A stretch of 64,000 nucleotides of DNA from Pleurodeles waltl (GCF_031143425.1 NC_090437.1:845197978-845261977); one strand, 5' to 3'. Positions 45,386 to 55,479 are shown, numbered from the stretch's first letter. The notes: generated from the letters alone by a model not told the origin. Numbers and translations are program-made.

Positions 45386-47794
45386 ATGGCTGCTGCGACT
45401 GGGGAAAGGGCCCCTGCCTTCACTGGAGAGGAGTTGGAGAAACTTGTGGATGGGGTCCTCCCCCAGTATGCGCTACTCTACGGTCCTCCAGACCAACAAG
45501 TGAGTTTAATTCAATATGGATTTGGGGCCACTGGCTGGCTTGGGGGCCTGGCGGGGGGCCTGGCGGGGATGGGGGGCATGTTGGGGCTGGCGGGGGGCCT
45601 GGCGGGGGGCCTGGCGGGGATGGGGGGCATGTTGGGGCTGGCGGGGGGGCCTGGCGGGGATGGGGGGCATGTTGGGCCTGGCGGGGGGCATGGCGGGGGG
45701 CCTGGCGGGGATGGGGGGCATGTTGGGGCTGGCGGGGGGCCTGGCGGGGGGCCTGGCGGGGATGGGGGGCATGTTGGGGCTGGCGGGGGGGCCTGGCGGG
45801 GATGGGGGGCATGTTGGGCCTGGCGGGGGGGCCTGGCGGGGATGGGGGGCATGTTGGGCCTGGCGGGGGGCATGGCGGGGGGCCTGGCGGGGATGGGGGG
45901 CGTTGGGCCACTGGCAAAGAAAATGCAGACAAACTTGAACGTGGTATTTCTCCCTCCCTGTACGTGTCACATAGGTCCGCGCCCATGAGAAGATCGGGAT
46001 TTGGCGTGCCATCGCCAAGGAAGTCCGGACCCTGGGGGTCCACCATCGACGGGGCACCCACTGCCGCAAGAGGTGGGAGGACATCCGCCGCGGGACCAAG
46101 AAGACCGCCGAGTCTCTGCTGGGGATGGCCTCCCAACGTAGGCGGGGTGCCTGCCGTCAACTGACCCCCCTGATGTTCCGGATCCTGGCGGTGGCCTACC
46201 CTGATTTGGATGGGCGCGTGAGGGCAGCACAGCAGACACAAGGGGGTGAGTACAAGCATCATCTACTCTGTTGTCGCGCAATGGAGGTGTCTGGGTGGGG
46301 GAGGAGGGCTGTGGGTCCCCCTAGGCCAGGGCGATATCTGTAGGCTCGGCACCCCCGTAAGCCCCTGTGTCCCCAGCCACCACCCTCAGTAGTGTGTCAG
46401 TACAGCCATCCCTGGGCCGTGTCATCCATGGGTGCAGTTGTCAACTCTAGGCGTGTAGGGCATGTTCCACGGAATGCGTAGCGGACCCCAAGTGCGCAAC
46501 TTAGTGCAGGGGGCATCTGTGTCTGTCATGTCCGCTAACTGTACCGGTGATCCATGTACTCAAAATCTCTTTATTTCTCTCTCCCCCCCCCCTTTTTGTT
46601 TGTCTTTCTGTGCTTGTGTGCATCAGCATCATCAGGCGGAGGAGAAGTGGCATCGGGGCAGGAGGGAGCTGCATCTCACATGGCCCAGGAGGGCCATGCC
46701 ACAGAGTCTGACTGGACCAGTGAGACGGAGGGCGAGGGGAGCTCCACAACGGGGACGACTGGACCCTGCAGCGACACGGACACGTCCTCGGAAGGGAGCT
46801 CCCTTGCGGGGTGGCACCATCCGTGCCCCCCGCCATTACAGGTACAGCCGCCACCCAGCGCACCATCTCCGCCCTCCCAGCAGCCCCTCAGCGTTCGCCC
46901 CGTGCCCGCTCTGCCAGGAAGCCGGGCATCTCCTTCGCCCCAGGCACCTCAGGCCCTGCCCCTGTTACCCCCGCTGCCCTCAGTGAGGAGGTCATTGACC
47001 TCCTCCGAACGCTCATTGTTGGGCAGACTACCCTTTTGAATGCCATCCAGGGGGTGGAGAGGGAGGTTCATCGCAGCAATGCGTACCTGGAGGGCATTCA
47101 TTCGGGTCAGGCTGCCCATCAGCGATCGTTCCAGGCTCTGGCCTCAGCACTGACGGCAGCCATTGTCCCTGTCTCCTGCCTCCCTCTACTAACTCCCTCC
47201 TCCCAGTCTCCTGTTCCTCTGCCTGTCCCACCCACACCATCAGACCAGCCTGCACACACCTCAACACCCAAGAGCAGCTCATCCAAACATAAGCACCACA
47301 GATCACGCAGACATTCACACAAGCAACATTCCGATGCAGACATGCCAACAGTCACTACCACCTCTGTGACCCCCACCTCCTCATCTCCCTCCTCCCTCCC
47401 TGTGACGTCTACACTCACACCTTCATTCACCTCACCATCAGCCAGTGTTTCCATCACCAGCATACCCTCCACTCCAGTCCGCACACGTGCAGTCACCACC
47501 CCCACTGCCATTTACACGTCCCCTGTGTCCTCTCCCACTGTGTCTGTCACCCCCTCTTCCACACCACACAAACGCAGCCACCCACCCACCCAACAGCCAT
47601 CCACCTCACGACACCCTCCCGCTCCTGCACCTGCACCCAAAGACAGCAAACTTGTCTCGCCTACAACCACATCCTCTCCCTCCACTCCCATACCCACTGT
47701 ACCTACCACTCTCCATTGTCCCAAGAAAATCTATCTCTCTACTGCTACCTTCTTTCCTGACCCTGAGCCCCCCCCCTCCTTCTCGTCGGGGTAA
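45386..47794 (+). pseudogene. Harbinger third gene: second Myb/SANT protein (Myb2), copy B, three exons
   Basis: Exon 1 45386-45499 (GTGAGT), exon 2 45975-46245 (GTGAGT), exon 3 46627-47794; phases 0 and 1 fit. About 517 residues if one base lost in the G-run near 46810 is allowed for. Myb/SANT-like domain across exons 1-2: FTGEELEKLVDGVLPQYALL, IGIWRAIAKEVRTLGVHH and HCRKRWEDIRRGTKK, then QLTPLMFRILAVAYPDLDGR. Exon 3 gives an acidic Ser/Thr segment, the helical block SEEVIDLLRTLIVGQTTLL..HQRSFQALASALT, then a long Ser/Thr/Pro tail. It is clearly related to, but distinct from, Myb1. It lies wholly within the nuclease intron on the opposite strand. Function unknown; TIR binding or regulation is plausible. 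Confidence 0.8.
45540..45905 (+). repeat. G-rich minisatellite in Myb2 intron 1
   Basis: Units built from GGGGGCCTGGCGGGGATGGG, GGGCATGTTGGGGCTGGC and GGGGGCATGGC modules, repeated about eight to nine times. Its open frames on both strands (Gly/Met-rich, Pro/Arg-rich) are artefacts. The dense GGGG runs could form G-quadruplexes in the Myb2 transcript. Confidence 0.9.
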
Positions 47795-48109
47795 AAAGAG
47801 CACCTCAGCCACCACCAGCCCTGCAGCCCCCTTGACAAGGGTGCAGGGGTATTGGAGCCCACCAGCCCGCAGGTCTGGATCTTCGCCCAGCAGCAAGGGG
47901 ACAGCCAGCCCACCCCCTGGGAAGAGGAGCAGAAGGCGGAAGGGCCGCCGCCGGAGCCCGGATTCGATATCCCCCCAGGACACTAGCCAGCCACCGTCAA
48001 CAGCCACAACTCCAAAGGGAGGAAAGGGCCACAGACTCCCGACTAAGGAGGGCAAGGGCAGCAAGGCGGAGAAGTCAGGCAGCAGGCCTGCTGCCCATGG
48101 AGGACCCGT

Positions 48110-48300
48110 CACAGCTGCCCAGGAGGAGCCCGCAACCCCCATAGCCGCTGCCCCGGGAGGAACCGGCACAGCTGCCCCGGGAGAGCCCACCACCCCCATA
48201 GCCGCTGCCCAGGGAGGACCCAGCCCAGCTGGCCAGGAGGGCCCCACCACCCACAGCCCAGGTGGGCATTGAAGGAGCACCATCCCCGCTGCCCAGGAGG
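48110..48300 (+). repeat. Degenerate 54-60-bp tandem repeat
   Basis: Variants of GCCCGGGAGGA(A/C)CC and CCCCCATAGCCGCTGCCC alternate four to five times after the Myb2 stop, giving an Ala/Pro-rich frame of doubtful meaning. Confidence 0.6.
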
Positions 48301-48329
48301 GCACCACCAGGCAATGAGCAGTTGGCCAT

Positions 48330-49235
48330 AGAATGGCCGCCGTCTCCAGCACCGCTCCGCTGGGGACCGCCGTCTCAAGAACCGCTGAACTGGGCCCTTC
48401 AAGGCAAGAACCGCTGAACTGGGCCTCGCCGTCTCCAGCACCGCTCCGCTGGGGACCGCCGTCTCAAGAACCGCTTAACTGGGCCCTTCAAGGCAAGAAC
48501 CGCTGAACTGGGCCCTTCAAGGCAAGAACCACTGAACTGGGCCCTTCAAGGCAAGAACCGCTGAACTGGGCCCTTCAAGGCAAGAACCGCTGAACTGGGC
48601 CCCGCCGTCTCCAGCACCGCTCCGCTGGGGCCCGCCGTCTCAAGAACCGCTGAACTGGGCCCTTCAAGGCAAGAACCGCTGAACTGGGCCCTTCAAGGCA
48701 AGAACCGCTGAACTGGGCACTTCAAGGCAAGAACCGCTGAACTGGGCCCCGCCGTCTCCAGCATCGCTCTGCTGGGGCCCGCCGTCTCAAGAACCGCTGA
48801 ACTGGGCCCTTCAAGGCAAGAACCGCTGAACTGGGCCCTTCAAGGCAAGAACCACTGAACTGGGCCCTTCAAGGCAAGAACCGCTTAACTGGGCCCTTCA
48901 AGGCAAGAACCGCTGAACTGGGCCCTTCAAGGCAAGAACCACTGAACTGGGCCCTTCAAGGCAAGAACCGCTGAACTGGGCCCTTCAAGGCAAGAACCGC
49001 TGAACTGGGCCCCGCCGTCTCCAGCACCGCTCCGCTGGGGCCCGCCGTCTCAAGAACCGCTGAACTGGGCCCTTCAAGGCAAGAACCGCTGAACTGGGCC
49101 CTTCAAGGCAAGAACCACTGAACTGGGCCCTTCAAGGCAAGAACCGCTGAACTGGGCCCTTCAAGGCAAGAACCGCTGAACTGGGCCCTTCAAGGCAAGA
49201 ACCGCTGAACTGGGCCCTTCCAGGCAGGAACTGCT
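48330..49235 (+). repeat. 29-bp minisatellite with an interleaved GC-rich variant block
   Basis: The unit TTCAAGGCAAGAACCGCTGA followed by ACTGGGCCC (29 bp) is repeated over twenty times. A block CCGTCTCCAGCACCGCTCCG, then CTGGGGCCCGCCGTCTCAAG, interrupts at irregular intervals, giving a higher-order pattern. It lies downstream of Myb2 in the nuclease intron. Confidence 0.92.
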
Positions 49236-49324
49236 GGCCCTTTGGCAGACGTGGCAGGGCAGGATCTGTCTCGGGCAGGGCTGCAGGATGTCCTCTGGGC
49301 AACATGCCTCCTCTAGTGGCAGTG

Positions 49325-49640
49325 GAGTCTGTTATGGACTGTTTGGACTGTGGCTTTGCTCTCCCCAGGATGGCCCAGTGGGCAGGCCACCCACTGTATG
49401 GACTGTATGGACTGTGGCTTTGCTCTCCCCAGGATGGCCCAGTGGGCAGGCCACCCACTGTATGGACTGTATGGACTGTGGCTTTGCTCTCCCCAGGATG
49501 GCCCAGTGGGCAGGCCACCCACTGTATGGACTGTTTGGACTGTGGCTTGGCTCTCCCCAGGATGGCCCAGTGGGCAGGCCACCCACTGTATGGACTGTTT
49601 GGACTGTGGCTTTGCTCTCCCCAGGATGGGCCAGTGGTCA
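49325..49640 (+). repeat. 64-bp minisatellite, about five units
   Basis: GGCAGGCCACCCACTGTATG starts units at 49381, 49445, 49509 and 49573, exactly 64 bp apart; each includes GGACTGTGGCTTTGCTCTCC and CCAGGATGGCCCAGTG. Long frames on both strands are repeat artefacts. Confidence 0.93.
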
Positions 49641-50081
49641 TGGAGTCCCCTCGTGGATCTGGCGTCGTGTACTCAAGTGGCTGAGGTGCCCCCCCTTCCC
49701 TTCCCCCTGAGGTGCCTGTCCTTTTTTCTTTCTGATGCCCCTGCGGTGTTCTCTCCGTGGAGTTCTTGTCGTGGGACTGGGCCTTGCCCCTTTGCTCAGG
49801 ACCCCTGTGGTCCACGGACAGTGGTTGGACTACATTTAGTAGCTGTATATATTTTGTACATAGTTTATTTATTTATTTGGATTACTGCTGTCCATTTTTC
49901 AATATATCTGCCCGTTTGAGATCTCTTCTTTTGGTCTTTGCATTATTTCGGAAGGGGGGGGTTTGTGGGTTGTGTCAGTGATCTGTGGGAATGCATTGAT
50001 GTGTGTGTTGTAGTGGGTGTGGGTGGGTGGGTGTGTGCCGGTAATCTTTTGCCTCCCCTGTGTCGTAGGTGCAGTACTCAC

Positions 50082-50164
50082 CGATGTCTTCCGTGCCGCC
50101 GGGCGTGCTCCTGGTACAGGAGCAGGTATAGGAGTGCGGGGATGACCTGCAACTCGGGTTCCAT
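50082..50164 (-). CDS. HARBI1-like nuclease exon 1, copy B
   Basis: ATG at 50164 encodes MEPELQVIPALLYLLLYQEH then ARRHGRH and two bases (CG) before a GTGAGTAC donor. Joined to the acceptor at 44900 it makes an in-frame Arg codon (CG|G) and continues into the nuclease, spanning a 5,182-bp intron that contains all of Myb2. Copy C has a matching 77-nt exon at 21652-21728, two codons shorter, with the same phase. No transcript evidence is available to me. Confidence 0.75.
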
Positions 50165-50476
50165 ACTGCCGGAATCTCGCGTGGTGTATGTGGAGGTGAG
50201 CGTTTTCCCGTTCGTAGTCTGTTTCCGCCGTGTTTTTATCGGCGGTGCTCCCGCCCCGGAAAAGGTGGCGGATTGGTGGGTCGTGATAGGGTGGGCGGTA
50301 CATTGTCTGCCGCCTGGCTGTTGGCGGGGACCGCCGCGCTGTTTGTTTGTTCCGCCGTGGCGGGCGGAGTGTTAATGCGGCGGGCTGTGTTGGCGGTTCC
50401 CGCCAGGGTCAGAATTGCATATTTTGGACCGCCGGCCTGTTGGCGGGTTGGCCGCCGCTTTATCACCGACCGCCAG

Positions 50477-50492
50477 GGTCAGAATGAGGGCC
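50477..50492 (-). repeat. Harbinger copy B right TIR
   Basis: Inward sequence GGCCCTCATTCTGACC, preceded by CCGCC-rich subterminal DNA. Confidence 0.85.
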
Positions 50493-50860
50493 AGAGTGTT
50501 CAGAATGCCTCCAACAGACTCATCCTAGGTCTAAGGATATTGGACCATTTATTACCTGGACTTTGTTTACTTTGTTTGGTGAGGGAGTGTATTATACTCA
50601 GGGTACTGTGTATGATGCCCCAAGTCATTAATGGCACAGGCTTCTGTTTATACAGAACACATTCTCTTAGTACTGCTCAGGAAAAACATGACATCAAAAT
50701 CTGGTAATTCATGTCTAGCCCTTCTATCCATCAAGCTAAATTTAGTAGATATTCTATACAATTTCAAGTTGAGCTCTCACCCTCATTCCAGAACTCTAAT
50801 GTCAATAGAAACATTAATTTCCAGTAAGAGCCTAAAATAAGGCATTTTATTATCTCCATT
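50493..50860 (+). pseudogene. L2/CR1-type LINE, part 2 (continuation of 40600-41143)
   Basis: Reads VQNASNRLILGLRILDHL.., VLCMMPQVINGTGF and LALLSIKLNLVDI with frame changes: the C-terminal domain that normally follows SRLDYxNALY..LPxxxxxxLQxVQNA. It begins exactly where part 1 stops. Confidence 0.75.
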
Positions 50861-50879
50861 TAGTACAGGAGTTGGCTGC

Positions 50880-52690
50880 TGGCCAACACCCACACTTCTC
50901 CCCTGTCTGAACATGGCCTACCCTGGGAAGGGTTTAAAAGGACCTGCCGGTGCTTGCACTAGAGTCTTCCTTTTTTTCAAAGCGGGGGCTGAAGCGATTT
51001 GCTTCCACTTCTGCTCCCAACCCTCCTCCCTCCCATCTGTGTTGTCGTTGTGCTGGGAGGAGTAATGACCGTACAAACCCCACTGGAGCCATGAGTAAGA
51101 GCAAGTGAGTTGCTCCTGTGTGCATCTTATGGGTACCCTTCCCCAAGGCCTCGCCCCCACCTTTCCCCATGTTTGAGGGAGGCACTAATAGAAAAGAAGA
51201 GTCTCCCCTTTCCTGCAATGCCTGCTCAAACAAATTACTTCTCTTGGATCATGGATGTGCCACGATTCCCAAGAAGGAAGCTATTAAACCCCCATGGAAA
51301 TTTGTTTGTTGGGGTAAGGAGTGCGGTCCTTTAGGTAGATGGACTGACAATTCCAGGGAGCCATATTTTTTTATTGAAGTGTTTGTTTTCCTCAGTGGGG
51401 ACAATTGGGCCCCCATGGAGAGTGTGATCACCTCCCCCAGAAAAAAAAAAGAAAAAACTGCCAAAATGTCTGTGAGGATCAGACTTGAATACAGGATCTG
51501 GCAGTGCCAGAAGGGCTGGTTTAACTGGTCAGTGTGTGGGACATTTGATAGTCTGACGTACTAGGTTTTACTGTTGATTTCTCTGATATTACCACAACAT
51601 TGCCTGCAACAACCACAAACATATGAAGTATTCCATACCCTGTAAAACACCTGTGCAGTGTGTATTTACAAGTTCAAAGCTGCTCTTTTGTGCAAATGTG
51701 GGACAATTTTTATCAGCTTTCTGATTCACTTATTTAGGGCCATTTATATTTTGGTTCCCACACCTAGTTGTGTGTAAAGAGACCTTTCAGGACTGCTGCT
51801 CTTTCAGCAACTATTGTGTGTGAGGGAAGCCTGCACTGCTACTATCCATGTTGAACCCATTCTTTGTGTAAAGGAAGCTTACATTGCTGATTTCCAGATT
51901 GAGGCTCAGCTGTTTATGAAGGAAGATAGCACTGGTGTTACAATGGATGTCTATGCTGCACAGATTAGGTAAAAAGATCACACTGGTGTTTCAATTCTAG
52001 ATAATATTACTTCATTATTTTTAAGCTTCTACACATGGGCAAAGATTTCACCTTATTATTACAGGTTTCACAACCAAAAACATAAATGACCAACTGAAAG
52101 ATGAGCAGTTAACCTTTGCAAAGGGTCTTCCAACATGCCTCAACACATTTAGTCATATTTTTAGTAACTTTTGATTCATTTGAGTTATAATCAATCTTTT
52201 TTATTACGCTCTCAGATGATGTAGAAGATGATGTATTATGTGGCAAATGTGGCAAATCCTTAATTTTGAAAAAATGCTGCAGAATTCCATAATTTTGTTT
52301 GCCCCACTTATAAGCATACTTCTATCATCTATATAGGATGTAGTATTTCAAGTGGACATACTTAGACTGTCAGTCGAAATGGCATCTCAGTGGATGACTG
52401 CTGCTCAGGCTCTAACTCAAATAATAGAAAACAACTCTGAGGCAAGATCTAATATTAGAAAGCACCTGAGGGAGAGGGTCATAAAGCAGGATCTATCAGT
52501 GATATTTCAGTCCACAGAGTTCCATCCGATAATGACTCTTCTACCAGTGATAGTTAGGAACATGGTCATTGGGGTTGCAAAGTTCCTTTATAAGCATAAT
52601 CTGTGCAGTAGAAAGACAGTAGCAAGATAGCCCAATACAGGAAGCATGTTGGTACAGCACTCAGCACAAACAGAGTGCTGTCCTGGTAAC
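50880..52690 (+). other. Unrecognised region with two open frames (51118-51564 and 52352-52630)
   Basis: The 148-codon frame has several Cys/Trp residues (NACSNKLLLLDHGC, FVCWGKECGPLGRW, IWQCQKGWFNWSVC), a pattern that could be a degenerate zinc-binding module. The 92-codon frame is helical (ASQWMTAAQALTQIIENNSE). I cannot assign either. They precede the piggyBac pseudogene and might be its accessory or flanking sequence. Confidence 0.25.
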
Positions 52691-52779
52691 ATTCCAATTT
52701 ATCTCAGCCCCAAGTTCCCCTATTGACTGCAGATGCTGGATGTAAAGCCAACACTTCAAATTTTCTGACTATTGACTAA

Positions 52780-53800
52780 GGCCACCTGTTTCTGAATGTG
52801 ACTTCTTTGAGGAATTTGTTTCCTAAACAAATTTGCATGCCAAACTGTTTCTGAGGGAGAATTTTGTTACTCTCAGGTCTCATACTAGGGGACACCAGTA
52901 GACCCTCTTCTTTTAGTGAATTGAAAATAATTCTGGGCCTTATGGTCAACATAGGAATACTGCACAAACCACGCACGGCTCAGGCAACCCCTATCTTTGC
53001 ATCTATCATGAGTAAAGCCAGGATTTTGATTTCGCAGTGTATGTTGCATTTCACTGACATTTCTGCATCATCATCCCCAGAGCATCCAGACCATGACAAG
53101 CTGTTCAAAACTTTTCATGTCATGAAGCATCTGTCTGCCAGGGTTGCAGAGATTTATACTGCTGGAAAAAATATAGTGGTTGATGAGTTCTTGATCCTAT
53201 ATAAAGAACAACTGATGTTCAGACAATAAATATCAAGCAAAAATGCTTGTTATGGCATCAAGTTGTACATGTTGTGGTAGAGCTCTACTGGTTAAGTATA
53301 CAGCCTGAGAGAATATAGAGAAGGACTCTGCTATAAACTATTTGGGTTGCTCTCCCACGCTAGGAATCAGTGTAAATATTGTATGGGAGCTTGTCCAATT
53401 ATTACTTAATAAAAGTTATAAACTTTGTGTGGATAACTCCTATCAAGGAAGTGGGCTGTTTAGTGAGATGAACAAAACTCGCTCTGTGGCATGCAGTACA
53501 ACTCAATGTCTCTGCATATTATTCCCTCAGAACTTGTTTGACACAGAAATTACCAAAGTCCAGAGCACTGTGTTGTATTCCAACAAACTGCTTACAGTCA
53601 AATACTCAGATAGGCAGTATGTAAGCAATCTCACTGCAATCCACGATGAGAGTAGCTCCCCAGTCATGGTTTGGGGTAAATTGCCAGAAATTCACAGGCC
53701 TAACTGCATATTTGATTACATCAACTACATGTGGGGAGTGGATAAGAATGGCCAGGTAACTCAGCCATATAATGTGAGTTGTAAAACTTGTACATAGAAT
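52780..53800 (+). pseudogene. piggyBac transposase pseudogene (PGBD-like)
   Basis: Blocks in family order: SFSELKIILGLMVNIGILHK; SIMSKARILISQCMLHFTD; DPDHDKLFK-type HPDHDKLFKTFHVMKHLSAR; IYTAGKNIVVDEFLILYK, covering the first catalytic Asp (VDE); KLCVDNSYQGSGLFSEM, covering the second (VDN); VSNLTAIHDESSSP; and FDYINYMWGVDKNGQV, covering the last conserved Asp. The enzyme would cut and paste at TTAA sites. Stops after MFRQ and frame changes show it is dead. I could not place TIRs or TTAA duplications. Confidence 0.85.
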
Positions 53801-53879
53801 AAGATGTTTTTTTACCCACCTGATCCAGTAGGCAACAAATAATGGTATACTATTTACTGTTAGACCACTACAGGAATAC

Positions 53880-54500
53880 CCGTGTCTATCCTTGACTTTG
53901 ATGTGGCCATAATGGAAAGCCTCACTGCTGGAGAAGCAGTGGCCTCTAGGTCATCTGCTGTCCAGGTCATTGCAAGGCTACATAATCACCACATTGTCAG
54001 TGCATTCCTGCACAAGAGAACAAGAATAAACGATGTCATTGATACAGGGTTTGCCCTAAAGAAAAGAGGCAGGAGAGTCAGTATTACTGTTGCCAGTACC
54101 CATCTCAGCCAGGCATATGGTTTCCAACTTGCTTTACGTGGTACCACATTAAAGTGAAGTTGTTGGAAGTTGACTGAAGTGGAGCTGCCATACTGATAGG
54201 ACATACCTTTCAGTGGCTGTGCATGGACACAGACTGTCAAACTGTTCCCTTAGTTTGGAAAATTGTTACAACTTGGTCTTGCTTACAACCTGCTTGCCAA
54301 CTTCATTCTCTGTCAGAACATGGCAGACGTTCTGTACACTATATGACAAGTGCATTACAGTCACAGAACAGCGGTGGATGGAACTTATTCCAAATTATCA
54401 CAGAGTACGCTGCATTCCAAACCCTAGAGACCTCCGAAATTTTAGAAGTGTTCTTTAAGAAAATTAACATTGTCTGCACCAGAATGTTTACCTAAGTTTC
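53880..54500 (+). other. Unrecognised coding-like stretch after piggyBac
   Basis: A 91-codon frame (53882-54157, with AGEAVASRSSAVQVIARLHN and HKRTRINDVIDTGFALKKRG) and a 90-codon frame (54223-54495). Neither resembles the piggyBac C-terminal cysteine-rich domain. Unknown. Confidence 0.2.
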
Positions 54501-54928
54501 AAAGGTAGATGTTCTTTTACAGTCCAAGGCATGTAGGCCATGTCCAGAAGGCATCCTCCGAAACCCCCAAATAACATTGACAAACTGGTAAAAGTTGGTT
54601 TCAGCCCAGAGAGGAAACTAAAGGTGCATGAAAGATTTGTTTTCCAGAGCCTCAGGTGGCTGTCACAGGTGCTAGTAAAGGTTCACTTGACATGCCAGGG
54701 ACCATGCAAAGCGTGAATGATCCTCACTTGCTTCCTGAGTTGATATGGCCCTATCGCTAGCCCAGCCACACAAGCAGGGTACCACTTTCATTGGGAGAAG
54801 TGTGGGAATGTCGGTTGGTAGGAATTTTGTGGATCCACAAAGCTTCCAGAGATTTCTCTCTGAGAAATTTGAGATAAATATGTGTTTTTAGCCAAGGTTT
54901 GAGGATTGCAAGGCCTTATAAGTAACAT

Positions 54929-55457
54929 AGGGGGTCATTCCGACCCTGGCGGTTGACTACCGCCAGGGTCGGGGACAGCGGATGCACCGCCAACAGGCTG
55001 GCGGTGCATCCATGGGCATTCTGACCATGGCGGTACAGCCGCGGTCAGAAACGGGAAACCGGCGGTGTCCCGCCGGTTTCCCGCTGCCCTAGGGAATCCT
55101 CCATGGCGGCGCTGCAGGCAGCGCCGCCATGGGGATTCCGACCCCCTTACCGCCAGCCTGGTTCTGGCGGTTTTGACCGCCAGAACCTGGCTGGCGGTAA
55201 CGGGTGTTGTGGGGCCCCTGGGGGCCCCACCAAGATTTTCAGTGTCTGCCAAGCAGACATTGAAAATCGCGACGGGTGCAACTGCACCCGTCGCACCCCT
55301 TCCACTCCGCTGGCTCCATTCGGAGCCGGCATCCTCATGGAAGAGGGTTTCCCGCTGGGCTGGCGGGCGGCCTTCTGGCGGTCGCCCGCCAGCCCAGCGG
55401 GAAACTCAGAATTACCGCGGCGGTCTTTTGACCGCGCAGCGGTATTCTGAAGGCGGG
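54929..55457. mobile_element. GC-rich Harbinger-type MITE of about ten consecutive hairpins, right end missing
   Basis: Starts GGGGGTCATTCCGACCCTGG, like the TIR of copy B. Perfect or near-perfect hairpins follow: CCCTGGCGGT..ACCGCCAGGG, GGATGCACCGCCA..TGGCGGTGCATCC, CGGGAAACCGGCGG..CCGCCGGTTTCCCG, GGAATC..GATTCC around GGCGGCGC, TACCGCCAGCC..GGCTGGCGGTA, GGGGCCCC, ATTTTCAATGTCTG-type, GCGACGGGTGCA..TGCACCCGTCGC, GTTTCCCGCTGGGCTGGCGG with its complement, and ACCGCGGCGGT. No coding. It stops at GGCGGAGGCC without the complementary TIR. Confidence 0.8.
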
Positions 55458-55479
55458 ACTTTGGCGGGCGGCGGAGGCC

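Larger units (their letters stand above)
41144..50492 (+). mobile_element. PIF/Harbinger transposon copy B, full length with three genes
   Basis: 9,349 bp with TIRs GGTGGTCATTCTGACC (left) and, inward from the right, GGCCCTCATTCTGACC. AGA flanks both ends (41141-41143, 50493-50495; CAG offset by one base is an alternative target reading). Removing it rejoins a LINE reading frame across LQ-VQNAS. Contents: Myb1 (+), nuclease main exon (-), Myb2 (+) and nuclease exon 1 (-) near the right TIR. Subterminal DNA is rich in GGCGG/CCGCC. The nuclease frame is open; Myb1 and Myb2 each have a one-base deletion relative to the other copies. Confidence 0.93.

Noticed and set aside
45420..46262. Long Pro/Arg-rich minus-strand frame (280 codons) and Gly/Met-rich plus-strand frames
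   Set aside because: They are products of the G-rich minisatellite; the real coding strand is explained by Myb2 exons on either side.
48330..49235. CRISPR-like array of 29-bp repeats
   Set aside because: Units are contiguous without spacers in a eukaryotic transposon; it is a minisatellite.
49132..49919. Long frames with repeated WAILGRAKPQS or GLFGLWLCSPQDG motifs
   Set aside because: They follow the 64-bp and 29-bp tandem repeats on both strands; there is no domain and no splice support.
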